From assembly GCA_003136315.1 (NCBI GenBank), contig PLDW01000135.1:1-33850 (forward strand): 33,850 nt of DNA, written 5' to 3'. Source of the DNA: Gemmataceae bacterium (GTDB taxonomy: Bacteria; Planctomycetota; Planctomycetia; Gemmatales; Gemmataceae). The notes below the pieces were generated by a model. It was not told where the DNA came from, did no database searches, and saw only the letters and a program-made list of their open reading frames with translations. Below, piece after piece: positions 26,001 to 33,850 of the stretch. Each line of letters starts with the position of its first letter. Position 1 is the first letter of the stretch. The position numbers and the translations under genes were made by a program.

Positions 26001-27971
26001 TCGCAGCGCCTCCACTTCGCGTTGCACCTTCTTGGGTGGAGGTGGAACATGACCGAGAATCCCATCCAGGAGGGAGAGCCCGTTCACCAAATTGCCGGCA
26101 TTCAGCGTGTCTCGTGCGATCTTGAGCTTGGCCGCGAAGTCGACCGGTGGAGGCGGTGGAGAGATCGGGTCCGGGTTCAGTCTGATCGGGTCTGGTTTCA
26201 GTCTGGGAGGGGGAGCTGTTTCGGGAATGGGGGGGACACTTTGAACATGTAGCTCCGGTGGAACCTCAGGCTCTGGTGTGATTGGTGGAGTCGTTGTCGG
26301 CTTCTTGATCTCCGGCACGACTGGAGGCGGCTCCTCCACTGCTATTGGCTTGGAGGGTTTCAATGCGCCCGCGATGATCCCCATCCCGATCACGATTGCC
26401 ACCGCGAGGAGGAGGAATTTGAGAGACTTGTGCCGTTTCTGGGTGCGAGAGGCCGGAATTTCCTCGGATTCGATCTCTTCTGCGATCAGCAGAGCCGTCT
26501 CCCTGGGTTGGTGGTGATGTGGCTGGGCTCCGGTGGGGATCATTGTGCTGCGGAAATCGTCATTCCCCGCTGTCTCCGGCACGACGACCGATCTGGTGGA
26601 CGCAAAAAATCCCTCGACGAGATCGGAGGAGTCCGGACCCAGTGGCGTCAAGCCAGGAGCCGGAACCTCCGAAGGTTGGGGGCGGAGCGGGGGATGCAGC
26701 AATCGGCCAGAGCGACTGGTAGGCTCAGCCGGACGCTCCGGTCCTCCGTCGAGATGGGAATCCTGGTCCTGGGGGAGGTGAGTAAACACCAGTGCGTTCG
26801 AGATCCCAATAGGGGAGTCTGGATCTCCCGACTGGGCTGGCGGTTCGGTGGGGATGTCATGAGGATCTTCGACGGCCTCGTCAGGGGCATCCTCCCTCGG
26901 CTCCTCGTTCCGCTTGACGAGGAGTTCAGGAGGAATCTTGAATCGCGAGGTTCCGCTTCCCGCCGCGTGAAACGTGATTCTGGCAGGGTCGATGGCAGGC
27001 GGAGGTTCGACGGGAGCGATCCGCCGATCCGGCATTTCTGCACCGATTGACACCTCCCACTCCACGGCCGCTCGTAAGTCGTCCGCAAATGACATACAGG
27101 ATGGGTAGCGCTGGCCAACGACCAGGCTTGTGGCCCGGCGGAGGACCTCCTGCTCGTTGGCGGGGACCAGATCAAATTCCAGTGCGCCCAACAAGTGGGC
27201 AGGAGTCGCGAAGCCGGAAAAGGGGAGACATCCGGTCCGTAATTCGTAGTACGAAACGGCGAGTGAATACTGGTCGGAGGCGGGGACGGGCAAGTTCGAG
27301 TAGAGTTCGGGAGGAGCGTAGGCCGGGGTATAAGAGATCGACTGAGTGGCCTTCATGTCACGAACTTCGGCACGGGCGACACCATAATCCGCGACTTTGA
27401 CCTCACCCGCAAACAGCAGCAGGTTGGCGGGTTTGACATCACGGTGAATGACCCGGGCCAGTTTCCCATTCAGATCGTGGATCTCCGCGTGCAGGTGATC
27501 GAGCCCCCTTGCTGACTGTCGAATGTGGATCAACAACTCGTTGATCGGAATGCCGCTGGGACGGTCACTGGCGACCTGCGAACGACATTCGTTGAGGCGG
27601 TCTGCCAGGGTCTTGTCGGCCAACTCCATCACGATCAGGAGGACTGACCCCTCCAAATCGGCACCGTCCAACTCATCCGCGTTGTCCAGGAATCGGCCGT
27701 CTTGAGTCCGAAGCCAAACGCTATGATACTGGAGGAGGTTACGGTGGGGTTTGATGCCACGGATCACATCCAGCGAACGGAACTCCTTTAACCCCTCGGA
27801 CGCTCCGCGGGTCAGTTGGACGATTTTGAGAGCGGCATCGCGCATCCCGCCGGGGGTCCGGACTCGGTAGACTTTTCCGAACTGTCCTTCGCCGATCCAG
27901 GAAATGATCCTGTATCCCGGTGGAAGAGGTTCTGCAGGCTGGGGGGGCTGGAGCGGTGGCTGCTTGGGCAT
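23052..27971 (-). CDS. Membrane Ser/Thr kinase with shared C-terminal module (kinase 2)
   Basis: The product is 1639 aa from ATG 27971. The kinase domain is near the N-terminus (about 20-305): GEGQFG loop (27-32), K49, H176-R-D178, and a D195-Y-G197 in place of DFG. It is of a different type from kinase 1. Acidic and Pro-rich cytoplasmic sequence reaches a membrane helix near 505-528, followed by a Pro-rich stretch (PPRLKPDPIRLNPDP). Helical sequence of ~500 residues, absent from kinase 1, then leads into the C-terminal module (from about residue 1040), which aligns along its length with kinase 1. Ligand binding or protein interaction by the module is inferred, not shown. Upstream is a 410-bp spacer divergent from the BBP7-like gene, the likely promoter region for both kinases. 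Confidence 0.9.
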   Translation of the reverse strand: MPKQPPLQPPQPAEPLPPGYRIISWIGEGQFGKVYRVRTPGGMRDAALKIVQLTRGASEGLKEFRSLDVIRGIKPHRNLLQYHSVWLRTQDGRFLDNADELDGADLEGSVLLIVMELADKTLADRLNECRSQVASDRPSGIPINELLIHIRQSARGLDHLHAEIHDLNGKLARVIHRDVKPANLLLFAGEVKVADYGVARAEVRDMKATQSISYTPAYAPPELYSNLPVPASDQYSLAVSYYELRTGCLPFSGFATPAHLLGALEFDLVPANEQEVLRRATSLVVGQRYPSCMSFADDLRAAVEWEVSIGAEMPDRRIAPVEPPPAIDPARITFHAAGSGTSRFKIPPELLVKRNEEPREDAPDEAVEDPHDIPTEPPAQSGDPDSPIGISNALVFTHLPQDQDSHLDGGPERPAEPTSRSGRLLHPPLRPQPSEVPAPGLTPLGPDSSDLVEGFFASTRSVVVPETAGNDDFRSTMIPTGAQPHHHQPRETALLIAEEIESEEIPASRTQKRHKSLKFLLLAVAIVIGMGIIAGALKPSKPIAVEEPPPVVPEIKKPTTTPPITPEPEVPPELHVQSVPPIPETAPPPRLKPDPIRLNPDPISPPPPPVDFAAKLKIARDTLNAGNLVNGLSLLDGILGHVPPPPKKVQREVEALRTAWKDTQKHNRNAATVTVEEVVLAAKCSIGDWAAKIEDRELLTDEDTQAVNAFYKKRFEGLIERFVRDPDPKIDWTQAKYWKDLKQKLDVVQAPSPWLELLRIECGLMEHYLLEEETIPEKLPKRDSGPETTGVEVYRAFVTATDSVRRAKDKPEDFRKAVDHLVETVGDVKVRALLNPARKQLVCQQLLEAEDYALRPTEKTEIDRPFGTDEADPRLARKWLEKAVLLGAANSRSVKKAKGRLLLAEASLVGGRAVVRDPLGLESPEDVAKALDSQDRSAFWLAYARTRDRKSQTSETLKGYEKAIEMVLANPEKLEIPVVFRRLAEVVLADEELSGVLAIAPADTKRRMSSLCASLARLLFRSRPLGGKKSDPLARVLAKLGERVSSLSNDPDLESLAGIIALECGEILESKSLAAVIGTATVEGNKNDRDKVKSELIRRENAARQWVDSKDGHVAPLVYLGIIRFELSVKEPLSGDKVPLLKQAAESLDKAVQMVDRPVDKTSLLPLIRFKAAIVNLHIANYLGEKYPRDVRTRLEAAFREAEELVGLVPDDSHSLDVRGCILEDQGWLQAGYSAEKRRGFYRDAVATLRKAADGKTGGLLRFDALLHLGRCRYKWANQFPEPDTEHPDPDEAKKQLLDAATKDLGEVRRDGRPEDQPEALYWLAMIEITRAGLPWSTATKNYPKDIYQTTKKLNTVNLDKAYGYLIELQKPSLSAETTWFKGEGADWLACLVCYQAKTADKNGEGWVTVYEKTLAALDRLTASAPLTAARWRTQYLYDELKKATDGSDQAGILPRVWGDFVKNPPNPALRATSVEEERTLLEIDLLRYRATAIQIAKRLPIDNAEKPLERILERAKQARLAKADIGFQLELAACEIFNRAATAGADRAMIAGLAARAFFAAEQLDGSVGYLSTFHYNLTTAATFRDYTAALLKESSVEDADKLYAQAETILANATDEEGKKKLAEIKLKRSELKNAKQ

Positions 27972-28381
27972 GGCCCGACTCCCGAGGCAAATGCCCCACG
28001 AAAGTCTTCTTCAGGTTGACGAATTGGATTGTATTGTACCAAGAGTCCTTCTGGACGCAACGGTCTGCACACGTCGATCAAGCAATCCGGCAAGGCCGGT
28101 CTCTGTTTCCCGCCAAACACCCTTACCTGAAGAGTGACTTTGCAGTCCCTTTGCTAACAATCCTCGATACCTGACCCAGTTTGCGCCAGCCCCCAGCCCC
28201 GTCAATGTCGGGATAATTCCGCGCGCTCCAGTCAAGCTGGATAGGCCAATTCACCGATTCTTTCAGTAGTTTGGATTCTCCCGATGCCCGTGGTTGTTTG
28301 GGCTCGGACTCTCCATGCGAGATGGCTGTTCGTCCGCCCGGGTGTGTTCGTCACAACACCCTCAGTGTACAGGAGTTTTTT
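27972..28381. other. Divergent spacer between kinase 2 and the BBP7-like gene
   Basis: 410 bp that should hold the promoters of the two-kinase unit (minus) and of the BBP7-like gene (plus). AT-richer patches occur (about 28010-28050 and 28130-28160), but I could not assign a -35/-10 pair with confidence. AGGAG at about 28370-28374 serves the plus-strand gene. No gene or strong hairpin was recognised. Confidence 0.5.
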
Positions 28382-30082
28382 ATGCGCCCACAACTCCTCG
28401 GTCTGGCAGCGGCCCTCCTGTCGGCCCTTTTCGCTGCGGCGGCCGATCCGACCACGCTCCCGCCGATCCTGGGTTCCAAGGACGCTTCGGGTGCGGCAAA
28501 GACCCCCGTTGGTCAGGTGGGTCCAAACTCCATCATGCCAGCGGCCATAACTGACGCCCTGGCACCACCGGACATCCTCCCGGAAGGACCGTCCGCGCCT
28601 GTTACGGGGGGACCGACCAGGGCTGCGGCACCGTCCCGTGGGGATGTTTTCCCTCAGGCGGCTCCCGTTGCTGCCCCAGTGACACCAATGCCATCGCCGG
28701 TCCCTTTGGGGATATCGACGCGCACAACCCCAGGCACCAATGCGGGGAGTGCTGACATCCCGACCCAACTCCCCCCATTGTCTCCTCCCACGGCCCCCGC
28801 CCCACGGTCCGCGGACACTCCGGCGACCCCCTCTCCACCTGGGCTCCTGCCCGGAACCATGCCGATGGCTGGTCCTGGGGGGGGGCCGACACTCAGCCCT
28901 GGCCCGGCCGCTGTCGGGTGCGACTCATGCGGAACGGCCGGTATGGCTGGAGCGACCGACCGAAAGACACACGATGATCACCTGGGACCGTGGGATTCGC
29001 TCTGGGTTCAGGGTGGGTACAACCTTCTCTGGATCAAGTCGGCCCCGGCGGCCCCACCCCTGTTAGCCACCGGCCCGCTCGGACCCGGCACCCAGGTTCT
29101 CCTGGGTGGGAATACCTACGGGTACGGCGGCTTCAGCGGACTCAACCTCGATGGTGGGTTGTGGCTCGACAGCCGGCATACGATTGGCCTCGAATTCTCG
29201 GGGTTCATGACCGAGCAGCGGTCCATGTCGACGAGCGTCAGCTCGAATGCGGCCGGATCGCCGACCCTCGTGCGGCCATTCTTCAACGCGGCATTAAGCG
29301 CGCAGGACGGGCTTCTGGTGTCCTCCCCAGGCAGCTACGCGGGATCCGTGGCCGTGGTGACCGGAGCACGGATCGACGGCACCGAGGGGAACGTCCTCTT
29401 CAACCTCCTCAACACGAAGGCGTTGACGTTGAATTTTCTCGTCGGAGCGCGATATTTCGACCTTGAGGAATACCTGAGCGTCAATCAGGTGACCCGGGGA
29501 TTGAATGGGAACACGATCCCCTTTTTCGGGAATCACACGGGAGTTCCGGGAGTTGCCATTACCGACACCTTTAGCACACGCAACCAGTTCTACGGCGTGC
29601 AGTTCGGTGGGCAGAGTGAGTATCGGTTCGGCCCCTTATTCCTCGATCTGGGGCTCGATCTCGGGTTCGGCCCTGTCCACGAGATCACGGCCGTTTCCGG
29701 ACAGACGGTGGTGCCTGGCGGTTCCGGCGGACCCGGCGGGTTGCTGAGCGTGGGTGCGATCCCTAACGGGAACATCGGACGCACAGTGACGGATCGGTTC
29801 TCGGTGCTGCCCGATGTCCACGGAATGCTTGGCCTGCAGGTGACCCAGAGAATTCGCCTGGGTGTGGGGTATCAGTTCATGTACCTGAGTAATGTGACCC
29901 GACCCGGGGGCCAGATCGAGACCGCAATCGACCCCCGACTGGTTCCCACCACACTCGCGTACGGGCTGCGAGCCCCATCGAACACCGCGCTTGGTGGCAC
30001 CGGGACGCCGCCCCCAACCCCGTTCGCCCGGGATGACTTCTTCGTTCACGGGCTCAACTTCATGTTTGAATTCCAGTTTTGA
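28382..30082 (+). CDS. BBP7-family outer-membrane beta-barrel protein
   Basis: The product is 566 aa from ATG 28382, with AGGAG just upstream; the open frame runs back to 28271, but those residues do not form a signal. A signal peptide (residues 1-21, LLGLAAALLSALFAAAA) is followed by a ~170-residue Pro/Ala/Thr-rich region and a short CDSCG stretch. The barrel part starts at about 205 with LWVQGGYNLLWIKSAP and contains GGFSGLNLDGGLWLDSRHTIGLEFSGF, YFDLEEYL, FYGVQFGGQSEYRF and RIRLGVGYQFMYLSNVTRPG, ending FMFEFQF with a terminal aromatic. These are hallmarks of the planctomycete BBP7 family, whose transport or structural role is unknown. Confidence 0.88.
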   Translation: MRPQLLGLAAALLSALFAAAADPTTLPPILGSKDASGAAKTPVGQVGPNSIMPAAITDALAPPDILPEGPSAPVTGGPTRAAAPSRGDVFPQAAPVAAPVTPMPSPVPLGISTRTTPGTNAGSADIPTQLPPLSPPTAPAPRSADTPATPSPPGLLPGTMPMAGPGGGPTLSPGPAAVGCDSCGTAGMAGATDRKTHDDHLGPWDSLWVQGGYNLLWIKSAPAAPPLLATGPLGPGTQVLLGGNTYGYGGFSGLNLDGGLWLDSRHTIGLEFSGFMTEQRSMSTSVSSNAAGSPTLVRPFFNAALSAQDGLLVSSPGSYAGSVAVVTGARIDGTEGNVLFNLLNTKALTLNFLVGARYFDLEEYLSVNQVTRGLNGNTIPFFGNHTGVPGVAITDTFSTRNQFYGVQFGGQSEYRFGPLFLDLGLDLGFGPVHEITAVSGQTVVPGGSGGPGGLLSVGAIPNGNIGRTVTDRFSVLPDVHGMLGLQVTQRIRLGVGYQFMYLSNVTRPGGQIETAIDPRLVPTTLAYGLRAPSNTALGGTGTPPPTPFARDDFFVHGLNFMFEFQF

Positions 30083-30279
30083 CCCGTTGTGAGTCCTCAG
30101 GAACCGACAAGACACACAAGTTGCCGCTTACATGGCCCGCTGAACCGCACAGCCCCGTCCCTCTTCTGCTGCGTCTGGTCGAACTTCCGCATCATTCGTT
30201 TCCAGAACCTGTCTTGGAATCGCGCCGAGGCCAGAGATCCTGGCGACCCCGTGGTTGTGGTGGTGTGAGGGCGTCCCGA

Positions 30280-33200
30280 TCACCGCGTCACCAGTCGCGG
30301 CGGCGGGGCAATGGCTCGGGGACTCGGACCCTTCTCCTTCGCTTTCGGTTTCGACAGCGATTCGAGGAGCTTCTTGAAGTCGTCGCGGTCACGGAGCGGG
30401 TCGAGGTCGGTGTCCTTGGCCATGTGCGAGGCGTCTATATATCCGGCTTTCACAGCTTTCTGGAGTAGTTCCATCGCCTGGTCGGCGTACTCCTGTTTCT
30501 TGTCCTCGACCTTGCCGCTGGCAAGGGCACACAAACTGGCTAAGTTGTACGATCGGGCAAGCACTTCCTGGCGGTATTCCGGGACGTTGGGGAAGTCGGC
30601 CACCAGCTTCTCGAAGATGGCCAGCGCCTCACGATACTCCTTAGCCGCCTCCGTCCACTGTCCGAGGCCCTTGAGCAGGGTTCCCAGGTTCAGGTGGCTC
30701 CAGGCCAGATCGTCGCGGTACTCGGGGACGGCGGGGAAGTCGGCCGCCAGTTTGTCGAAAATGGCCAGCCCCTGACGATACTCCTCTGCCGCCTCCGGCC
30801 ACTTTCGGAACCCCTTGAGCAGAGTTCCCAGGTTCAAGTGGCTGGCGGCCAGATCGGCACGGTACTCGGGGACAGCGGGGAAGTCGGTCGTCAGCTTCCC
30901 CCAGATGGCCAGGGCCTTGCGGTACTCCTGACCCGACTCTATCGGCTTCTCGATCCCCTTGAGCAGGTTTCCCAGCTTCAGGTGGCTCCGGGCCAAGCCG
31001 GCGCGGTAGTCGGGGACGGCAGGGAAGTCAGCCGCCAGCTTCTCGAACATGACCATAGCCTTACGATACTCCTTTTCCGCGTCGGACCACTGCCGGGCGT
31101 TTGCGAGCAGAACCCCCAGGCTGAAGTGGTTCTTGGCCAGATCGGCCCGGTATTCGGGGAAGTCGACCGCCAGTTTCTCGAAAATGGCCAGCGCCTGACG
31201 ATACTCCTCTGCCGCCTCCGTCCACTTTCGGAGCCCCTCAAGCAGGCTTCCCAGGTTCAGGTGGCTGGCGGCCAGATCGGCTTGGTACTCGGGAACAGCG
31301 GGGAAGTCGGTCGTCAGCTTCCCCCAGATGGCCAGGGCCTGGCGACACTCCTGACCCGACTCTATCGGCTTCTCGATCCCCTTGAGCAGGAGTCCCAGGT
31401 TGCTATGGCTCCTGGCTAAGCCGGCGCGGTACACGGGAGCAGTGGGGAAGTCGGTCGCCAATTTCGCCTGGATGGCCAAAGCCTGGCGATACTCCTCTTC
31501 TGCTTCTGCCCACTTCTGGCGGCCCTGGAGCAGACCCCCCAGGTTGTTGTGGCTCACAGCCAGGTTGGCGCGGTATTCGCTGACTTTGGGGAAGTCGGCC
31601 ACCAACTTCGCCTGGATGGCTAGAGCCTGGCGACACTCCGGCTCCACCTTCGACCACTTCCCGAGGGCATTAAGCACGACCCCCAGGTTGCTATGGCTAT
31701 GGGCCAGATCGGCGCGGTAGTGGGGGACGGCGGGGAAGTCGGCCGCCAGCTTTGCCTGAATGGCCAAAGCCTGGCGACACTCCTGCTCCGCCTCCATCCA
31801 CTTCCGGAGGCCGTGGAACAGAACCCCCAGGTTCCCGTGGCTACGGGCCAGATCGGCGCGGTAGTGGGGGACGGTGGGGAAGTCGGCCACCAGCGTCACG
31901 AACCCGTCTCGAGCCAGCCGGAACGCCGCGACCGATTCCTCCTTGCGGCCAAGCCGATACTCGATGAGACCGACCCGATATGCCGATACTGCGGTCCGCT
32001 TGCGCGAGAGTTCGTCATCTCCTTTCTCCCCCGCGAACTTCTTGTAAGACGTCAACACCTCTGTGAGGAATTTCTTCTGCTCGAGAGTGATCGCCTTCTG
32101 TGTAGCGAGCGAGTCGCCGGTGATCTCCGACGTCATGGTGTCGAGCACGCCGAGGGTGTAGTCACGGGTCGCCTCCGCGAGCGTCCGCTGGGTGATCGCG
32201 ATCTCCTCCTGTCGCTTCGCCTCCTTCCGCTGGGCGATCGCGATCTCCTCCTGTCGCCTCGCCTCATTCCGCTGGGCGATCGCGATCTCCTCCTGTCGCT
32301 TCGCCTCCCGGGCTTCACGCTCGGCGTCCTCGGCTTTTGCCAGGGCGATCCCCTCCTGTTTCCGGGCGTCCCGGTAATTCAGGTAACTGACAGTCGCTCC
32401 GATGACCAGCGATACCACCACTGCGGCCAGGAGAACGGCGACCACTGGGTTCCGACGCACCCACAAAACCGCTCGCTCGCTCCACCTGAACGTCCGCACG
32501 CTCACCGGTTTCCAGTCCAGGAACCGGTTCAGGTCGTCGGCCAGGACAGCCGCTGTTGGGTAACGGTCGGACGGGGCTTTCGCCAAACACTTCAGGCAGA
32601 TCAGTTCAAGATCTCGGGGAACTTCGGGAGCCACCCGACTTGGCGGGGCCGGATCGCCCCGGTCGATCCGGTCACGTAACTCGTCTCGGTTGTCCCCCAG
32701 GAATGGGCGGGTTCCGGTCAGGCACTCGTACAGGATCACACCCAACGCCCACACATCCGCCGGTGGGCCGGCGTACTTTGCCCCCCCGAATTGCTCCGGG
32801 GGCATGTACGGCGGGGTACCCATCGTCGCATCTGTGCGAGTCTGATCGCTCCCGGCCCCCCGCCGCGCCAGTCCGAAGTCGGCGACCTTTGGTTCTCCGG
32901 CATTGTCGAACAGGACATTGCCGGGTTTCAGATCCCGGTGAACAATCCCGAGAGCATGGGCCGCCCCAACCCCCGTGGCCAACTTCGCCACCAGGACAGC
33001 GGCCTCCCGTGGCGGGAACGCGCGGCCCCCGAATCGCTTGGTCAGGGTGTCGCCTGAGAGGTACTCCATCGCCAGGAACGGTCGGCCGTTGTGCTCCCCA
33101 TATTGGTAGATCCGAACAACTCGCGGGTGGTCGATCGCAGCAACCGCCTCGGCCTCGATCAGAAACCGGGCGACGGCGTCCGGGTGTGCGTTCCCGCGCA

Positions 33201-33492
33201 GGAGTTTGAGGGCAACGAGCCTCTTCAGGGCCGTCTCCCGGGCCTTGTAGACAACCCCCATCGTGCCTGAGCCGACTACCTCAATCACCTCGTACCCGGG
33301 GACGGACGTGGGTAATGTGTCCGGGGCCACTGTCGGCGCAGGGTCGATTGGAGCGTTTGGGTCGAAGGCAGGTCGGACCTGCGTTAGCGACGGGTCGGCC
33401 TCAGAAGCTCGAAATGGAGGGCCACCTGCGGAAACGGGCATGCCGCCCTCGGCATTCGCAGCCGCCAGAAAGAGTCGCTCTTGATCGGTCAT
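30280..33492 (-). CDS. Membrane Ser/Thr kinase with coiled coil and TPR repeats (kinase 3)
   Basis: The product is 1070 aa from ATG 33492, with GAGAGGG at ~9 nt; GTG 33519 is the alternative. The kinase domain spans about 67-325 with GSGTMG (74-79), K96, H185-R-D187, D205-F-G207 and PPEQ, a complete catalytic set. One membrane helix lies at 350-371 and is followed by a charged coiled coil with three 14-residue repeats (AKRQEEIAIAQRNE type, about 397-438). Residues 538-966 hold nine TPR-like 48-residue repeats of the form FPxVPxYRxxLAxSHxNLG; the last part (KDTDLDPLRDRDDFKKLL) is the usual C-cap of these kinases. It converges on the BBP7-like gene with 197 bp between. Its C-terminus is unrelated to that of kinases 1 and 2. 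Confidence 0.92.
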   Translation of the reverse strand: MTDQERLFLAAANAEGGMPVSAGGPPFRASEADPSLTQVRPAFDPNAPIDPAPTVAPDTLPTSVPGYEVIEVVGSGTMGVVYKARETALKRLVALKLLRGNAHPDAVARFLIEAEAVAAIDHPRVVRIYQYGEHNGRPFLAMEYLSGDTLTKRFGGRAFPPREAAVLVAKLATGVGAAHALGIVHRDLKPGNVLFDNAGEPKVADFGLARRGAGSDQTRTDATMGTPPYMPPEQFGGAKYAGPPADVWALGVILYECLTGTRPFLGDNRDELRDRIDRGDPAPPSRVAPEVPRDLELICLKCLAKAPSDRYPTAAVLADDLNRFLDWKPVSVRTFRWSERAVLWVRRNPVVAVLLAAVVVSLVIGATVSYLNYRDARKQEGIALAKAEDAEREAREAKRQEEIAIAQRNEARRQEEIAIAQRKEAKRQEEIAITQRTLAEATRDYTLGVLDTMTSEITGDSLATQKAITLEQKKFLTEVLTSYKKFAGEKGDDELSRKRTAVSAYRVGLIEYRLGRKEESVAAFRLARDGFVTLVADFPTVPHYRADLARSHGNLGVLFHGLRKWMEAEQECRQALAIQAKLAADFPAVPHYRADLAHSHSNLGVVLNALGKWSKVEPECRQALAIQAKLVADFPKVSEYRANLAVSHNNLGGLLQGRQKWAEAEEEYRQALAIQAKLATDFPTAPVYRAGLARSHSNLGLLLKGIEKPIESGQECRQALAIWGKLTTDFPAVPEYQADLAASHLNLGSLLEGLRKWTEAAEEYRQALAIFEKLAVDFPEYRADLAKNHFSLGVLLANARQWSDAEKEYRKAMVMFEKLAADFPAVPDYRAGLARSHLKLGNLLKGIEKPIESGQEYRKALAIWGKLTTDFPAVPEYRADLAASHLNLGTLLKGFRKWPEAAEEYRQGLAIFDKLAADFPAVPEYRDDLAWSHLNLGTLLKGLGQWTEAAKEYREALAIFEKLVADFPNVPEYRQEVLARSYNLASLCALASGKVEDKKQEYADQAMELLQKAVKAGYIDASHMAKDTDLDPLRDRDDFKKLLESLSKPKAKEKGPSPRAIAPPPRLVTR
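30595..31881 (-). repeat. Nine tandem ~144-bp repeats within kinase 3
   Basis: Each unit encodes 48 aa beginning FP and ending KLxxD; unit 6 is three codons shorter (FPEYRADL). Units 4-6 and 7-9 are more alike in order than neighbours: units 4 and 7 share GIEKPIESGQE and WGKLTTD, and units 5 and 8 share AASHLNLG and EAAEEYRQ. A three-unit block therefore seems to have been duplicated (31027-31449 and 30595-31026). Confidence 0.8.
32185..32310 (-). repeat. Three 42-bp tandem repeats encoding the coiled coil
   Basis: Units start at 32185, 32227 and 32269 and differ at only a few positions (for example ccgctgggcgatcgcgatct in two). They encode 14-residue segments with two heptads each, so adding or losing a unit would keep the coiled-coil register. 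Confidence 0.8.
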
Positions 33493-33630
33493 CACAGAAG
33501 CCCTCTCGCAATCCGCCACTCCGACCCCACACCTTCAGGATACTCGAAGTACACAAGATTATAACAGTGGTCATGTTCGGGGACCATCCTGAACGCATGA
33601 AAATGGAGAACCCGCCTGACTCCAGTCAGA

Positions 33631-33720
33631 GAAACAAAAGCGGCGGTAAATCGCCGCACTCCAAATTATTCACAAGCCTCTCCTTTTTGGAGCACAGCGC
33701 TTTACCACCGCTTTTGTTTC
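33631..33720. repeat. 90-bp element made of two 35-bp inverted arms
   Basis: Arm 33631-33665 begins gaaacaaaagcgg and ends ctccaaa; its complement is 33686-33720, matching at about 30 of 35 positions. The inner 20 nt are AT-richer. It lies about 140 bp upstream of the kinase-3 start. It is probably a dispersed planctomycete hairpin repeat or MITE-like unit. Confidence 0.75.
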
Positions 33721-33735
33721 CTCGATTTTCACAGC

Positions 33736-33773
33736 AGCCCAGGGCGAAGCCGGGTTTCCGGTGCAACCCTGGG
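33736..33773 (+). repeat. cccaggg palindromic repeat, copy B
   Basis: This matches 7095-7132 in reverse complement at about 35 of 38 positions: agcccaggg, then agccgggtttccgg, then gcaaccctggg. It is only 15 bp from the 90-bp hairpin element. Confidence 0.7.
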
Positions 33774-33813
33774 GCGCGGGGAGATCTCCCCGCATCGAAC
33801 TCATCCTGGAACC

Positions 33814-33850
33814 CGCAGAGGCTGTCTCATTCCAGGAGCAAGCATCGGTC
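33814..33850. repeat. Partial copy of dispersed hairpin repeat (left flank)
   Basis: It matches 18698-18734 at 34 of 37 positions and is cut off by the window end exactly where the hairpin arm would begin. Beginning cgcagaggc and ending gcatcggtc, it extends the same repeat family found at 1-49. Confidence 0.75.

Noticed and set aside
30595..31881. CRISPR-like array from regularly spaced repeats
   Set aside because: The repeats are contiguous 144-bp coding units of a TPR-like array with no spacers and no cas genes.

Overview
The window looks like chromosomal DNA from a planctomycete, most likely of the Gemmataceae. This is inferred from gene content: a BBP7-type outer-membrane barrel protein, three very large membrane-anchored Hanks-type Ser/Thr kinases, a TIGR04222-type membrane protein, a PQQ-propeller protein, and a VWA/glutamine-amidotransferase-like membrane protein. 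High GC and long spacers full of hairpin repeats agree. No rRNA, tRNA, CRISPR array, transposase gene or prophage was recognised.

Layout. 1-4.8 kb (+): an NHL-repeat lipoprotein and a large VWA membrane protein, separated by a spacer bounded by TTTAAA-rich inverted repeats. 5.0-9.1 kb (-): an AT-rich membrane protein with a collagen-like tail, a small anchored coiled-coil protein, a possibly broken micro-gene and a PQQ-like propeller protein. The spacers here hold a 222-bp inverted-repeat element. 9.35-12.05 kb (+): a stand-alone response regulator, then infC-rpmI-rplT. infC most likely starts at a rare AUC codon behind a strong Shine-Dalgarno, and an unusual ~500-bp structured spacer separates it from rpmI. 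12.2-15.3 kb (+): a TIGR04222-like protein with a Gly/Cys-rich tail and a secreted protein with one c-type heme motif.

15.7-18.3 kb (-): a TonB-dependent receptor with a proline-rich N-terminal extension, followed by a 1.2-kb gene-poor spacer with several repeats. 19.6-28.0 kb (-): two adjacent giant kinases that share a ~590-residue C-terminal module but carry clearly different kinase domains. 28.4-30.1 kb (+): the BBP7-like protein. 30.3-33.5 kb (-): a third kinase with a 14-residue coiled-coil repeat and about nine 48-residue TPR-like repeats. The window begins and ends inside copies of the dispersed hairpin repeat seen whole at 18.7-18.84 kb.

Functionally the only clear conserved operon is infC-rpmI-rplT (translation). 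The rest is envelope and signalling biology: kinases with cytoplasmic catalytic domains and probable extracytoplasmic helical-repeat domains, next to outer-membrane and secreted proteins. The most original observations are the shared C-terminal module of the tandem kinases, the collagen-tailed membrane protein on AT-rich DNA, and the AUC start of infC. All functional calls are from reading the sequence; no database search was run.
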